64,000 bases of DNA from GCA-003244245 sp050700055 (GTDB taxonomy: Bacteria; Actinomycetota; Actinomycetes; Mycobacteriales; Pseudonocardiaceae), in the NCBI GenBank assembly GCA_050700055.1, contig JBOHGE010000001.1, forward strand, positions 186,001-250,000, given 5' to 3'. The notes under the pieces are model-generated. The model saw only the letters and a list, made by a program, of their open reading frames with translations. It searched no databases and was not told where the DNA came from. Shown piece by piece: positions 29,130-37,708 of this stretch. Numbering within the stretch: position 1 is the stretch's first letter; each line of letters starts with the position of its first letter. Position numbers and translations under genes: made by a program.

Positions 29130-29880
29130 CGCAGCCCCGCAGAATCGATCCCAGTATCTCCCCCAAGATGACCGAGCTTCACTCCGCCAGCCGCCCGCCC
29201 GCGAACGGCCCCTGCTGCCGTACGGTCACCATGTCGCGGTCGCCTGCCTGGTCGTGGTCGAGTCCAAGAACAGGTACTTCGACAAGAACATGGATAGCGA
29301 GTGCACATCAGAGTAAGCACGTTTCCGTTCGGATACCATCTGTCACATTCAAAAGTTGGCGCTCTCAAGCGGAGTATCGACGGCATCAGGTCACGCGTTA
29401 CATCATCACTTGACCGCCGGAGACGACTGAAGACGTGCTACCCACGAAACCGGCCTGCGCGTAGTGGATGACGCGCGGAGGTGAGCTTGGCCAGCCGCTG
29501 CTGGGTAGGCCGGCGTACGGTCCACGCCCAACCGGCTTCTCGAACATCCAGATCACCCGAGCTGAGATTTGGAACCGCCCTGGAACAGGCCGTACCGGGC
29601 CGACGTCAAATCGGCATGGCATAGATTGTGTCAGGATTACCCCGCGAACAGAATAGCCATTGGTGTAGGCCGGGGACGTACCGGAAGGAATTTTAGAGGT
29701 CGCGTTTAAACGGCTGCCCCAGATGGGCATGCAGAAGCCGCACGGGCATCACTCCTAAGCCTGCCGCCACTCGACAGCCTGGTGCGATCAGTGGGCGGCA
29801 GTACCACCTGTACGAAAATCGTTGTGCACCAAACCAAGCACCCCAGTTGTCCGTCGACCATTTCCAAGCGATTAAATCGG
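29130..29880. other. Gene-poor region upstream of the HTTM-like gene end
   Basis: 751 bases without a supported gene. A minus-strand frame at 29398-29730 (110 residues, containing IWMFEKPVGRGPYAGLP) is the best candidate for a small or decayed gene, but no family is recognised. Promoter and terminator signals for neighbours would lie here. Confidence 0.4.
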
Positions 29881-31374
29881 TTACAGTGCCGGGAGAAAAC
29901 CGTCCTGGCACCTGGTATGATCGTTACCGTCGACGGCCCTCATCGCTAACAGCTTTCGGACCAGTGAGGGCGGAGATGTGATCAACTCGCGGTCGTCGAA
30001 AGCCCGTTGGACAATGCGGTGTTCACCGCGGCGTTCATATGTGACCGCAGCGTCAGGGTGTTTGGCAAGGTAGACCCGGAAAGAGTCCCAGGGCAGCAGA
30101 TAATTGTATGTGGAGTACTGTGCAAGGCCCGGATCATCAGAGGACACGACCTTGACCAGATCTGCCTGGCGGCCCGCGAGTGGGAGCGACGCCCGCACGA
30201 TGAGGTGGTTGCTCTCACCGTCCACCATTCGCAGATTCGAGTACATGGTGTAGGCATAGCCCGTGCGCAACTCGACGTACGGCAGCAGGCCATTGATCAC
30301 CAGCAGCACGGGTACCGCGGCAAGCCAGGTCGGTCCCTTGCCCCGGAGCCTGCACGGCTGATCGAGGCTCTGCCCACGGTGGCGAGCCAGCCAGACGCCT
30401 ACTCCGATCAGCAAGACCGCATCGAGGACGTACCAGAGCAGCCACGTCCCGATTACGGACAGCTGGACGACGGCGGCGTTGCGCCCGACCCAGCCGGCCG
30501 CTAGGACAACGACCACGGCCGCCATCCAGGCGTTCACCAGCCGCGCGCCTCTGCCCTGCAGGCAGCTGACAGCTTTCGAGGCGAACTGCGTGGGAAGGAA
30601 CAGCAGGAACAACGCGGCGAGGACAGCTGAGAAATCAATGAACGGATGCACCCGGTCGAGGGCTACCACGCTGTGGAAACCCAACCCGAGCGCAACCCCG
30701 AATACTCGCGTCGGTCTGATCAGGAGTAGTACCGGAACCGACAACTCGATCATCGCTGTCACCACAGGGAGGAAGCTGGCCAGACCTCCCGCCCCTACTG
30801 TCACCGGCGCCACGAGTCCTAACGACCTGACGATCTCGTCGAAGTAGAACGTGCTGCAACTGACGGCTGTGTCGAAGAAGTCCGAGTTCAGTTTCGCGAA
30901 GGCGGCGAACGCGTAGAACAGGACAAGGCACCAGCGGGCGAGCGGTAGAAGTACTTCCGCGAGCCGCGTCCTGTCGATACCACCGGCCCGCGTTGTGACC
31001 AACACGCACAGGAGCAGAGCGAGGTTCACAAAGGCTGCGACAAGCCAATGGTTGCCCAGTATGGGCGCCTCCAGCCCGGCGGTGATCAGCCCGAGGCCCG
31101 CTACCAGCAGCAGTGGGATGTTGCGGGTTGGCCTGGCCAGTAGCCATATCGCGCAGATCGCCAGGAGCACATGACTGATTCCGAGCGTCGTGGGGTTGGC
31201 GACGATCTGCGTCGCGCGCCCGCTCGGGCCCAGCACGTGAAAGATTGCGGCCACTGCCCACAGGTATGCGAACAACGTCAACGTATCCCCGGCAGACGCC
31301 GTCAACGTTGCCGGCCCTAGGCGGCGCCGGGATGTCTCGTTCATTGCCCCTTGATCGGGCACGGGAACGTCCAC
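29881..31374 (-). CDS. HTTM-like polytopic membrane protein
   Basis: 497 residues with about ten to twelve hydrophobic helices. Motifs typical of HTTM (vitamin K-dependent gamma-carboxylase-like) proteins are seen: WCLVLFYAFAAFAKLNSDFFD, LGLGFHSVVALDRVHPFIDFS, and the late LLPYVELRTGYAYTMYSNLRMVDGESNH followed by a soluble tail. Bacterial HTTM proteins are of unknown function but recur next to RiPP clusters. Here it lies 243 bases from the divergent cyclase of lasso cluster 2. A start a few codons downstream (MNETSRRR) is possible. Confidence 0.78.
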   Translation of the reverse strand: MDVPVPDQGAMNETSRRRLGPATLTASAGDTLTLFAYLWAVAAIFHVLGPSGRATQIVANPTTLGISHVLLAICAIWLLARPTRNIPLLLVAGLGLITAGLEAPILGNHWLVAAFVNLALLLCVLVTTRAGGIDRTRLAEVLLPLARWCLVLFYAFAAFAKLNSDFFDTAVSCSTFYFDEIVRSLGLVAPVTVGAGGLASFLPVVTAMIELSVPVLLLIRPTRVFGVALGLGFHSVVALDRVHPFIDFSAVLAALFLLFLPTQFASKAVSCLQGRGARLVNAWMAAVVVVLAAGWVGRNAAVVQLSVIGTWLLWYVLDAVLLIGVGVWLARHRGQSLDQPCRLRGKGPTWLAAVPVLLVINGLLPYVELRTGYAYTMYSNLRMVDGESNHLIVRASLPLAGRQADLVKVVSSDDPGLAQYSTYNYLLPWDSFRVYLAKHPDAAVTYERRGEHRIVQRAFDDRELITSPPSLVRKLLAMRAVDGNDHTRCQDGFLPAL

Positions 31375-31617
31375 GAGGTCACGGCGAACAAGGTGGGCTC
31401 TTCCGGATCATTGCTGTGACGGCTCCCTGATGTATCGTCGCGTGAACGGATCGCCGGTTTGTCGTCGCCGACCAAGTGCGCTCTCGACGTTTGACTCGCT
31501 GTTGTGACAGCATCTGTTACATCCCGCTCGGTCGTGCCAGCACTGTCGCCAAAGACTCCCGCATCGATCACCGGTCAACTATTGTGGGGCTGCCCAAAAG
31601 CTGGAGGTGCAAGATCG

Positions 31618-32820
31618 ATGACCCTCGCTGCTCAAGAGGACTGGTTCCGGACCACGCCGCTCGCGCTGGCGAGCGGCGTGGTGTGGGGTCGAGACCCGGC
31701 CGCGTCGCCACTGCCGGTCGCGCCACCGGGGCTGACCACCCGCATGGCGCTGGAGAACGTGATGGTGCGCGCACTGCACCGACCGCCCTGCGTCGTCAGC
31801 TTCTCCGGAGGCCGGGACTCCTCAGCGGTGCTCGCGCTCGCCACACATGTCGCCCGGCGGGAAGGGCTGCCGATGCCCATTCCGGTCTCGCTTCGCTTCT
31901 CATCCTGCGACAGCGCCGACGAGGACTCCTGGCAGGAGCTCGTCATCCGGCATCTCGGCATCTCGGACTGGACCAAGCTGGTCTTTGACGACGAGCTGGA
32001 CAACCTCGGCCCATACGCGCGTGCCGTTCTGGAGCGACACGGTGTGCTCTGGCCGGCCAACCTGCATTCGCAGCTGCCCATCGCGGAGCAGGCATCGTGC
32101 GGAACGCTGCTCACCGGTTTCGGCGGCGACGAGTTGTTCACACCGAGTCCTGCGTGGCGCCGGGTCAACCAGGTTCTCGCCCGGCAGGTGCCGTGGGTGC
32201 CCCGCGATCTGCTGCGGATCGTGGTGGCTCACGGTCCGGCGCCGCTGCGCCGGATCCCGGTGCGACGGTGGCTGGCCGATGATTCGCCCCGCCCCTGGCT
32301 GCGTCCGGAAGCGCAACGACAGCTGGCACGGATCATGGTCCGAGACGTTGCCGCAGTGCCGATACGTTGGGATACGGCGATGGATGCCGGATGGTGGCGG
32401 CTGCGCTACCGGCGCGTCGTCGAGGCGGGCCTCAATCTCATCGGTGGCATGCACGATGTCGTGGTCTGCCATCCCCTGACCGACGCCGTTGTCGTCGCGG
32501 CTATGGCGCGGCAGGGCGGCAGGCTCGGATACCCGACTCGCACGGCTGCCATGCAGCAACTCGTCGGTGACCTGCTCCCGGAACAGCTCATCACGCGGAC
32601 CTCGAAGGCGGTCCTGACGGGCGCTTTCTGGAACCGGTACTCGACCGATTTCTCGGCGGGCTGGGACCGGACGGGGGTCGACCCAGAGATCGTTGACATC
32701 GATGTCCTGCAACGGTTGTGGACCGCCGCGGACCAGCCGCCCGATGGCCGGACGTACTCCCTGCTGCAGGCCGCGTGGCTGGCGTCTCGGCCGCTCCCGG
32801 CCACCGAACGGACGTTCTGA
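31618..32820 (+). CDS. Lasso macrolactam synthetase (C protein), cluster 2
   Basis: 400 residues from ATG 31618, with GGAGG at 31603-31607. The PP-loop is SFSGGRDSSAVLALA (SGGRDSS at 63-69); downstream GFGGDELFTPSP and WDTAMDAGWWRLRYRR are asparagine-synthetase-like. It is homologous over its full length to the cluster 1 cyclase (shared DWF/DFY and LASG/AASG start region, HLGI/HLGV segment) and likewise lacks the glutaminase domain. Its stop codon directly abuts the stop of the convergent kinase gene, with no spacer. Confidence 0.9.
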   Translation: MTLAAQEDWFRTTPLALASGVVWGRDPAASPLPVAPPGLTTRMALENVMVRALHRPPCVVSFSGGRDSSAVLALATHVARREGLPMPIPVSLRFSSCDSADEDSWQELVIRHLGISDWTKLVFDDELDNLGPYARAVLERHGVLWPANLHSQLPIAEQASCGTLLTGFGGDELFTPSPAWRRVNQVLARQVPWVPRDLLRIVVAHGPAPLRRIPVRRWLADDSPRPWLRPEAQRQLARIMVRDVAAVPIRWDTAMDAGWWRLRYRRVVEAGLNLIGGMHDVVVCHPLTDAVVVAAMARQGGRLGYPTRTAAMQQLVGDLLPEQLITRTSKAVLTGAFWNRYSTDFSAGWDRTGVDPEIVDIDVLQRLWTAADQPPDGRTYSLLQAAWLASRPLPATERTF

Positions 32821-33696
32821 TCAGTTGTTGAGTCTGTCCAGCAGCGCCGTCGCGGCCTCGTCCATGGTCTCCCACCGGCGCGGTCTCCGGAAGACGAGGA
32901 ATGGCAGGGCGGCCAGGCGCAGCAGCTGTTCTGGTTGGCGTGGAATCTGGGTGAGGGCGAGGTTCGCGTAGAGCAGCGGGAGCCGACGGACAGCTGCCAC
33001 CGACTCCAGCTCCACCCGATCTCCCCAAGTCGGCAGGATCCAGCCCTGAAGCGGGACAGTGTGCGGTACGGGCGGAACGTGAGTTCGCCAGCGTCGGCGT
33101 TGACCGATGGTCAGGACGTTGTCAGCCCCTTGTCCCAACCAGGACGCCGCGCTTTCCCGCAGGTCGATGCACCTCGGCCCGGCGAGGGCTTGGCCGTCCT
33201 CGACGATCAGAACGTCGTCGGTGACGAGGCCGAGACCTTTGGCCGTCAGGTGACCGAGCGTTGTGCTCTTGCCTGCTTCTCTGGCCCCCATCACTGCCCA
33301 GGCACCCGCTTCGGTGACGAAAGCGCCTGCGTGGAAGGCGTCACGGCCCAGCCAACGGTTGGCTACCGCTGCGATGAGGCTCAGACCGGGATGGATCATC
33401 GCGTCGTCGTCGAACCCGGCCGGGCTGGTGAAACGGGCCGACAACGGATCCCGATTGATCCGCGCATGACCGACTCGGTCGGTCCGGTCGAGGAAACCGA
33501 ACTCCGCCCAGTCGTCCGTGAGGGTGCTGGTGGCCTTGCCGATCGCCGCAGCGCCGACGATACGGTCGATCGCCAGCGTAGGGCAGGTGGGTGGCACATC
33601 GACGAGGTAGCGCGACGCTGTCTCCAGACCCGTCAGGTGCAGCCCGTATGCGCCGCGCCGCCGCGGGCGGGGCGAGACCGCTGCCGGAACCTCCAT
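32821..33696 (-). CDS. HPr-kinase-like protein, lasso cluster 2
   Basis: 291 residues. The P-loop is MGAREAGKSTTLGHL (GAREAGKST 137-145), with FHAGAFV before it and GLVTDDVLIVEDG after, the HprK-type pattern also seen in the cluster 1 kinase. It runs divergently from the precursor gene at 33785 and convergently with the cyclase. The cluster 2 precursor ends in Asn, not Ser, so if this kinase acts on it the target residue must differ (candidate Ser/Thr lie inside the core); alternatively it acts on the cluster 1 peptide. Confidence 0.82.
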   Translation of the reverse strand: MEVPAAVSPRPRRRGAYGLHLTGLETASRYLVDVPPTCPTLAIDRIVGAAAIGKATSTLTDDWAEFGFLDRTDRVGHARINRDPLSARFTSPAGFDDDAMIHPGLSLIAAVANRWLGRDAFHAGAFVTEAGAWAVMGAREAGKSTTLGHLTAKGLGLVTDDVLIVEDGQALAGPRCIDLRESAASWLGQGADNVLTIGQRRRWRTHVPPVPHTVPLQGWILPTWGDRVELESVAAVRRLPLLYANLALTQIPRQPEQLLRLAALPFLVFRRPRRWETMDEAATALLDRLNN

Positions 33697-33784
33697 ATGC
33701 CAGACCCCTTAGGTCGATCTCCTCCGCTGACCTTGTTCCCACCACCCGTTACCGTAGAGGCAGTCGAAAGGAAGGATGATTACT

Positions 33785-33940
33785 ATGACTGAACGGCTCA
33801 CATACGAGGCCCCGGCCCTCGTAGAGATCGGTTCCCTGCACGAGCTGACTCTGACGATCCTCCAGAAGAACGGCGTCCAATCCGACGCGCTCACGCCGAC
33901 GCTCGGCCTGACCGGCCAGATCAGCCTCCTCCCCAACTAG
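33785..33940 (+). CDS. Lasso peptide precursor, cluster 2
   Basis: 51 residues, below the usual gene-calling limit. AAAGGAAGGA (33767-33776) precedes the ATG. The leader has the classical RRE motif YEAPALVEIG (Y7, P10, L12, G16) then SLHELTLTI. Thr at -2 is either Thr22 or Thr24. The gap-free alignment with precursor 1 favours Thr22 and a core starting at Thr24, but then the only acidic residue (Asp34) would be at position 11, outside known ring sizes. With Thr24 at -2 the core is residues 26-51, starting LQKNGVQSD, giving a Leu1-Asp9 ring; Leu1 has precedent in actinobacterial lasso peptides. The core is 26 residues, no Cys, ending in Asn. Confidence 0.82.
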   Translation: MTERLTYEAPALVEIGSLHELTLTILQKNGVQSDALTPTLGLTGQISLLPN

Positions 33941-33948
33941 GGACCCGA

Positions 33949-33981
33949 TGGTGGGGCCCGGTCATAACCTGGCCCCCACCA
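33949..33981 (+). terminator. GC-rich hairpin after precursor 2
   Basis: TGGTGGGGCC (33949-33958) pairs with GGCCCCCACCA (33971-33981), one bulged base, 12-base loop. It lies 8 bases after the precursor stop and before the convergent LuxR gene end at 34007. No U-tract follows, as is common for actinobacterial terminators. It may also stabilise the precursor mRNA. Confidence 0.7.
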
Positions 33982-34006
33982 CGCGCATCCCTTATCGCTT
34001 ACCGTT

Positions 34007-34675
34007 TCACACCTCCTTTCCTTCCAGCAGGCCCAGGTCCAACGCGATCGACACGGCGTGGGCGCGGGTTCGCGCCTTGAGCTTCGTAAGCAGGCGCGCG
34101 ATGTGGGCTTCGACGGTCTTGGGTGACACGTTCAGCTCACGACCGATCGCTTTGGTTGGCAGGCCCCGGGCCAGTGCTCGGAGCACCTGCGCCTCCCGCG
34201 GGGTCAGCTTGGGGGGACGCGCGGCGTCGAGATCCTGGGCTTCGCGGTCGGAGAGCGCGGGCGCCGACCGCCACAGCTGAAGGATCGCTGCTGCGACAGC
34301 GGGATGAAGCGCCGCGTTCCCGGCGGCGATGGCGCGAGTGGCCTCGACGACATCAGCAGGCCCAGCGTCCTGGACGAACAAGCATCCCGAGGCTCCCGCG
34401 AACAACAGTGCGGACGCAACGTCGGCCGAACGCGCGTCGCAGATCACGAGCACCCGCGTCCCGCCGTGCAGGATGTCGGCGATCGCGTCGAGCATGGCAC
34501 CGTCCGAGAACGATGTACCGGCGAGCACCACCTGCGGCTTGTAGCGTCGGCAGCTGGTACGCAGTTCGTCCATCAACTCGACCGTCGCGGCCACGTCGAT
34601 GTCGGTGGCTTCGGCGCACGCGCCGACGATGACGCTTCGCAGCAACGGTGACGGATCGGCGATGACGACCTTCAT
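34007..34675 (-). CDS. LuxR-family regulator with non-canonical receiver
   Basis: 222 residues. Receiver-like N-terminus (MKVVIADPSPLLRSVIVGAC) and C-terminal LuxR HTH (LTPREAQVLRALARGLPTKAIGRELNVSPKTVEAHIARLLTKLKA). The phospho-acceptor position in VVLAGTSFSDG lacks Asp, so it is probably not phosphorylated in the usual way. It starts inside the end of the second regulator with a 4-base overlap, so the two are co-expressed. Its position next to precursor 2 makes it a likely cluster regulator. It converges on the precursor gene. Confidence 0.86.
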   Translation of the reverse strand: MKVVIADPSPLLRSVIVGACAEATDIDVAATVELMDELRTSCRRYKPQVVLAGTSFSDGAMLDAIADILHGGTRVLVICDARSADVASALLFAGASGCLFVQDAGPADVVEATRAIAAGNAALHPAVAAAILQLWRSAPALSDREAQDLDAARPPKLTPREAQVLRALARGLPTKAIGRELNVSPKTVEAHIARLLTKLKARTRAHAVSIALDLGLLEGKEV

Positions 34676-35220
34676 CCGGTACGGTCCTGGTGACTCACGT
34701 TCACCGGGCCGAGCAGCCCGGCGTCGATGGACACCGCCACGGCGTGTGCCTGGCTCTGCACTCCCAGCTTCGCGAAGATCCGTTGCTTGTGGTTCTCGAC
34801 CGACTTCCGGGTGATCCCGAGCGACATCGCGACCTGCGCACTTGCCAGACCGTTGGCGATGCCCTGCATGATCTGAACCTCACGCGGAGTCAATCGTGGG
34901 CCGGACGCAGATATGTCGCGGAGAGAAGGATGATCTGTCCGCGCCGGGGGTCTTTCACCTCGGACCGCAGCGATAAGTGTGGTGGCTGAGTCGCTATCGG
35001 TGAATCGTAAGATTCTGAACGAGTTTCCCGGCTGCTCCTCGTCGGCGCTCAGGAGAAGCGTGTCGAATGGATTGGTGATTGCATGCAGCTCCGCCACCAG
35101 CGCGACAGTCGCCACCACCTCGATGCCCTGTGCGGCGGCGAGGAGGCCGCCTAGCCCATCCCGCACCAGTCGGCGACGGTCCTGCACGACGACCCGTACC
35201 GGTCTGCTCGCTGTGGGCAA
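34672..35220 (-). CDS. LuxR-family regulator with strongly degenerate receiver
   Basis: 182 residues, shorter than a normal NarL-type regulator (about 210-220). The N-terminal 100 residues keep only traces of a receiver (VRVVVQDRRRLVRDGLGGLL) with no acidic pocket. The C-terminal LuxR HTH is well kept (LTPREVQIMQGIANGLASAQVAMSLGITRKSVENHKQRIFAKLGV). It is the first gene of a two-regulator operon. It could dimerise with its neighbour at the precursor or methyltransferase promoters; the 290 bases upstream (35221-35510) are the divergent promoter region shared with the methyltransferase-RRE-exporter genes. Confidence 0.83.
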   Translation of the reverse strand: MPTASRPVRVVVQDRRRLVRDGLGGLLAAAQGIEVVATVALVAELHAITNPFDTLLLSADEEQPGNSFRILRFTDSDSATTLIAAVRGERPPARTDHPSLRDISASGPRLTPREVQIMQGIANGLASAQVAMSLGITRKSVENHKQRIFAKLGVQSQAHAVAVSIDAGLLGPVNVSHQDRTG

Positions 35221-35510
35221 CTTCGTGCTTCTCTCGGACGCTGTCGGATGGTGACGCCCTAGACCTCGTATTCAAGGATGGGAGCGTTACACGCACCTGG
35301 GTTTCGAGAAGCGGTCGGCCCATAAACCCGCCCAGCCGGTAACACGGCAGTCGCTGATGGCGACTTCCCGGGTGAGACGCAAGATTCCGTCAATTAGTAG
35401 CGGAAGGCATGGAGAGTGACGAACGATCATCTTCGATGCTTCCAGCGCCACTTCGCGGCCGTCGATGGTCGCTGCGCTGAGCAGCTGTCCATGCGGGCGA
35501 AGGTCTACCT

Positions 35511-36335
35511 GTGAGGGGGGACCAGGATCAGGTGGCCCGGTGGTACCACCGGTCCGATCGACTGTTGAATGCGGTTTTCATGGCGGTCCGCGGGTGCTTC
35601 GAGGGGATCTGGCTCGGTGTGCTGTCGCACGAGCAAGCGGCGCGGATCGACGTGGTCTACTACGACCGTAACGCGATGTATGTGACCGAGTCCTACAACC
35701 GTCGCGGTCTCTGGCCGTGGGAGCAGGCCGCCATCGACGCGCACTTCGGTGGGGTGCGCAGGATTATCGTCACCAGCGCGGGCGGCGGCCGGGAGGTACT
35801 GGCTCTTGACAAAGCGGGCTACCAGGTGGTCGGGTTTGAGCCACACCAAGATCTAGCTCGGTTTGGCAACCGGCTGATCACCGCTGACGGGCTCTCCGCG
35901 GAGATCAGGTTATCCGAGCGCGATCGCTGGCCGACCGATTCCGGCGACACCGACGGTGTGATCGTCGGCTGGGGTGGCTACATGCTCATCCCCGGCCGTG
36001 ATCGTCGAGTGGCGTTCCTCCGGCAGGCCGCGAAGCGGTTACCGGCACAAGCTCCGCTGCTCGTCTCCTTCTACCCCCGCGAGGCGGACGAGAACGTGCG
36101 GTTCCGGATCGTCACACGAATCACCAACCTGCTGCGACGGCTGCTGCGCCGCGACCCGGTGGCCTTCGGTGACGCACTGGCCCCGAGCTTGGTGCACTTC
36201 TTCACCAGAGCCGAGGTGGCGTCGGAAATGTCCGAGGCCGGCTTTGAACTCGTCGACTTCGGCACGGAAGGTTACGGGTGGGCAGTCGGGCGGTGCGCTG
36301 CTGGTCGGTCCATTCAAAGAGGGGAGCGAACGTGA
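35511..36335 (+). CDS. SAM-dependent methyltransferase in lasso cluster 2
   Basis: 274 residues from GTG 35511. The class I methyltransferase motif I is seen as RIIVTSAGGGREVLALDKAG, followed by VVGFEPHQDLARFGN (acidic strand 2 position) and DGVIVGWGGYMLIPGRDRRVAFLRQA. The stop overlaps the RRE start by 4 bases (GTGA), tying it to the lasso genes. Peptide methylation (for example of the C-terminal carboxylate, known in some lasso peptides) is an inference; it is not obviously a member of the characterised lasso O-methyltransferase family. Confidence 0.82.
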   Translation: MRGDQDQVARWYHRSDRLLNAVFMAVRGCFEGIWLGVLSHEQAARIDVVYYDRNAMYVTESYNRRGLWPWEQAAIDAHFGGVRRIIVTSAGGGREVLALDKAGYQVVGFEPHQDLARFGNRLITADGLSAEIRLSERDRWPTDSGDTDGVIVGWGGYMLIPGRDRRVAFLRQAAKRLPAQAPLLVSFYPREADENVRFRIVTRITNLLRRLLRRDPVAFGDALAPSLVHFFTRAEVASEMSEAGFELVDFGTEGYGWAVGRCAAGRSIQRGERT

Positions 36336-36610
36336 CACAGGAATCCGAGCGTCTGTTGAAGTTGCGTGAGGGGGCAGTTGCGTGGCAGCAGGTCGATGGC
36401 GAGACCATCATGCTCGATTTGGCGGCGTCGACATACTTGGGCGTCAACCATTCAGGCAGCGTATTGTGGCCCGCGCTGGTTGATGGCTCCACACGCGAGG
36501 ATCTGGTGGTATGTCTTTGCGAGACCTACGACGTCTCCGAGGAGAAGGCTGCGGTGGATGTTGACGTTTTCTTGCGCACCTGCCAGGAACGAGGATTTCT
36601 CGAGTCGTGA
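36332..36610 (+). CDS. Lasso peptide RRE protein (B1, PqqD-like), cluster 2
   Basis: 92 residues from GTG 36332, with GAGGGGAG just upstream. PqqD-like fold: VAWQQVDGETIMLDLAASTYLGVNHSGSVLWPALVDG strands and first helix, then REDLVVCLCETYDV and VDVFLRTCQERGFL. It should bind the YEAPAL leader motif of precursor 2. In most clusters the next gene is the B2 protease; here the next gene is a nucleotidyltransferase and no B2 is found. Confidence 0.88.
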   Translation: MTQESERLLKLREGAVAWQQVDGETIMLDLAASTYLGVNHSGSVLWPALVDGSTREDLVVCLCETYDVSEEKAAVDVDVFLRTCQERGFLES

Positions 36611-36655
36611 ACGACGTTGTAACGATCGTGCAGATTTCCCGGATGGCGGTGCGTA

Positions 36656-37708
36656 TTGAGTCGAAGTATCGAGCGGGCCGTCGCTCGGTTGGATGTGGGC
36701 AACCAGTACGTGCACGCCGCTGTACGAGCGATCGCTGCCTCCGCTCCGCCTCCGCCTCCGCCATCCACCGCTCTGTGGGCCGAACGAGCGGTCCAGCACG
36801 GGGTACTGTCTGTGCTTGCCGTCCACATGGAGCCGCCGGGTGCCGAGAACTTTGTTCGGGCAATTCGACGACGGGTCGCCGGCGAATACCTCCGCACGAT
36901 GGCTGACATGCGATTCGTGCACCGCGTGCTAGGTGAGGCGGGCATCGATTGGCTTGTCTTCAAAGGACCGGTGCTGTCCGACGTGATATATGAGCGGCCC
37001 CGCTCGCGAGATTACAGCGATCTCGACGTACTCGTCCGTCCGGACGAGATCGAACGTGCGGTCGGGGTACTGACGCGCAACGGTGCGCTGAACCCACCCT
37101 CGGAGCACCCCAGCAGGATGCGCCGCCTCGGGCGGGGCGAACTCAGCCTGCTTCTCCGTAACGGAACTCTTCTCGATCTGCATTGGGATGTCATCAATAA
37201 GGCCGAGCTTCGGTCCAGGTTCTCGATCAGCGCAGAACACTTGTTTGCCGACTCGCGAGAGGTTCAGCTCGACGGGTTGACTGTCCGAACCTTCGGCGAG
37301 ATTGACACGATTCTGCACCTCGCGCTGCACGGATGCATCTCAGGGGGCGACAAGCTGCGATATCTGCTGGACCTGCAGCAGGCCCTGAAAAGGAGCAGAC
37401 CCCCCGTGCCCGCCCTTCTGGGACGAGCTGAGTCATTTGGGCTGGAGCTGATGCTGCGGTTGATGGTCAATCGGATGGCTGCATTCATTGATGGTGCCAT
37501 GTCTCTCCGGCTGCCCCGGCCGTCTGTCGCGGTGAACTCGTGGCTGGCCGCCGACCAGTTCGCCATCAGCCACTTTCCCCCTGGTTCGCGTTTCGAGGGA
37601 AGGCCCAGCGGCGGGACGCTGTCGCTCTCGACAAGGGAGAGCCCGTCTGCAAGCTGGTATTCCTTCACGAAGCGCGCTCCCATGGCGGCCCGAGGCCGGC
37701 ATGCCTGA
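36656..37708 (+). CDS. Lasso-cluster nucleotidyltransferase family protein (NTP_transf_5-like)
   Basis: 350 residues from TTG 36656. The family signature is FKGPVL (about 103) and RDYSDLDVLVRPDEI, with the metal-binding DxD (D122, D124), then LDLHWDV and ILHLALHG. Such nucleotidyltransferases recur in lasso clusters together with HprK-like kinases; the substrate is not established. The stop overlaps the exporter start by 8 bases. It could modify the core or a phosphorylated form of it; this is inference. Confidence 0.85.
   Translation: MSRSIERAVARLDVGNQYVHAAVRAIAASAPPPPPPSTALWAERAVQHGVLSVLAVHMEPPGAENFVRAIRRRVAGEYLRTMADMRFVHRVLGEAGIDWLVFKGPVLSDVIYERPRSRDYSDLDVLVRPDEIERAVGVLTRNGALNPPSEHPSRMRRLGRGELSLLLRNGTLLDLHWDVINKAELRSRFSISAEHLFADSREVQLDGLTVRTFGEIDTILHLALHGCISGGDKLRYLLDLQQALKRSRPPVPALLGRAESFGLELMLRLMVNRMAAFIDGAMSLRLPRPSVAVNSWLAADQFAISHFPPGSRFEGRPSGGTLSLSTRESPSASWYSFTKRAPMAARGRHA

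Noticed and set aside
36607..36906. A B2 protease directly after the second RRE
   Set aside because: The frame starting at 36607 has no Cys-His motif of the B2 type, and the frame from 36656 encodes a nucleotidyltransferase.
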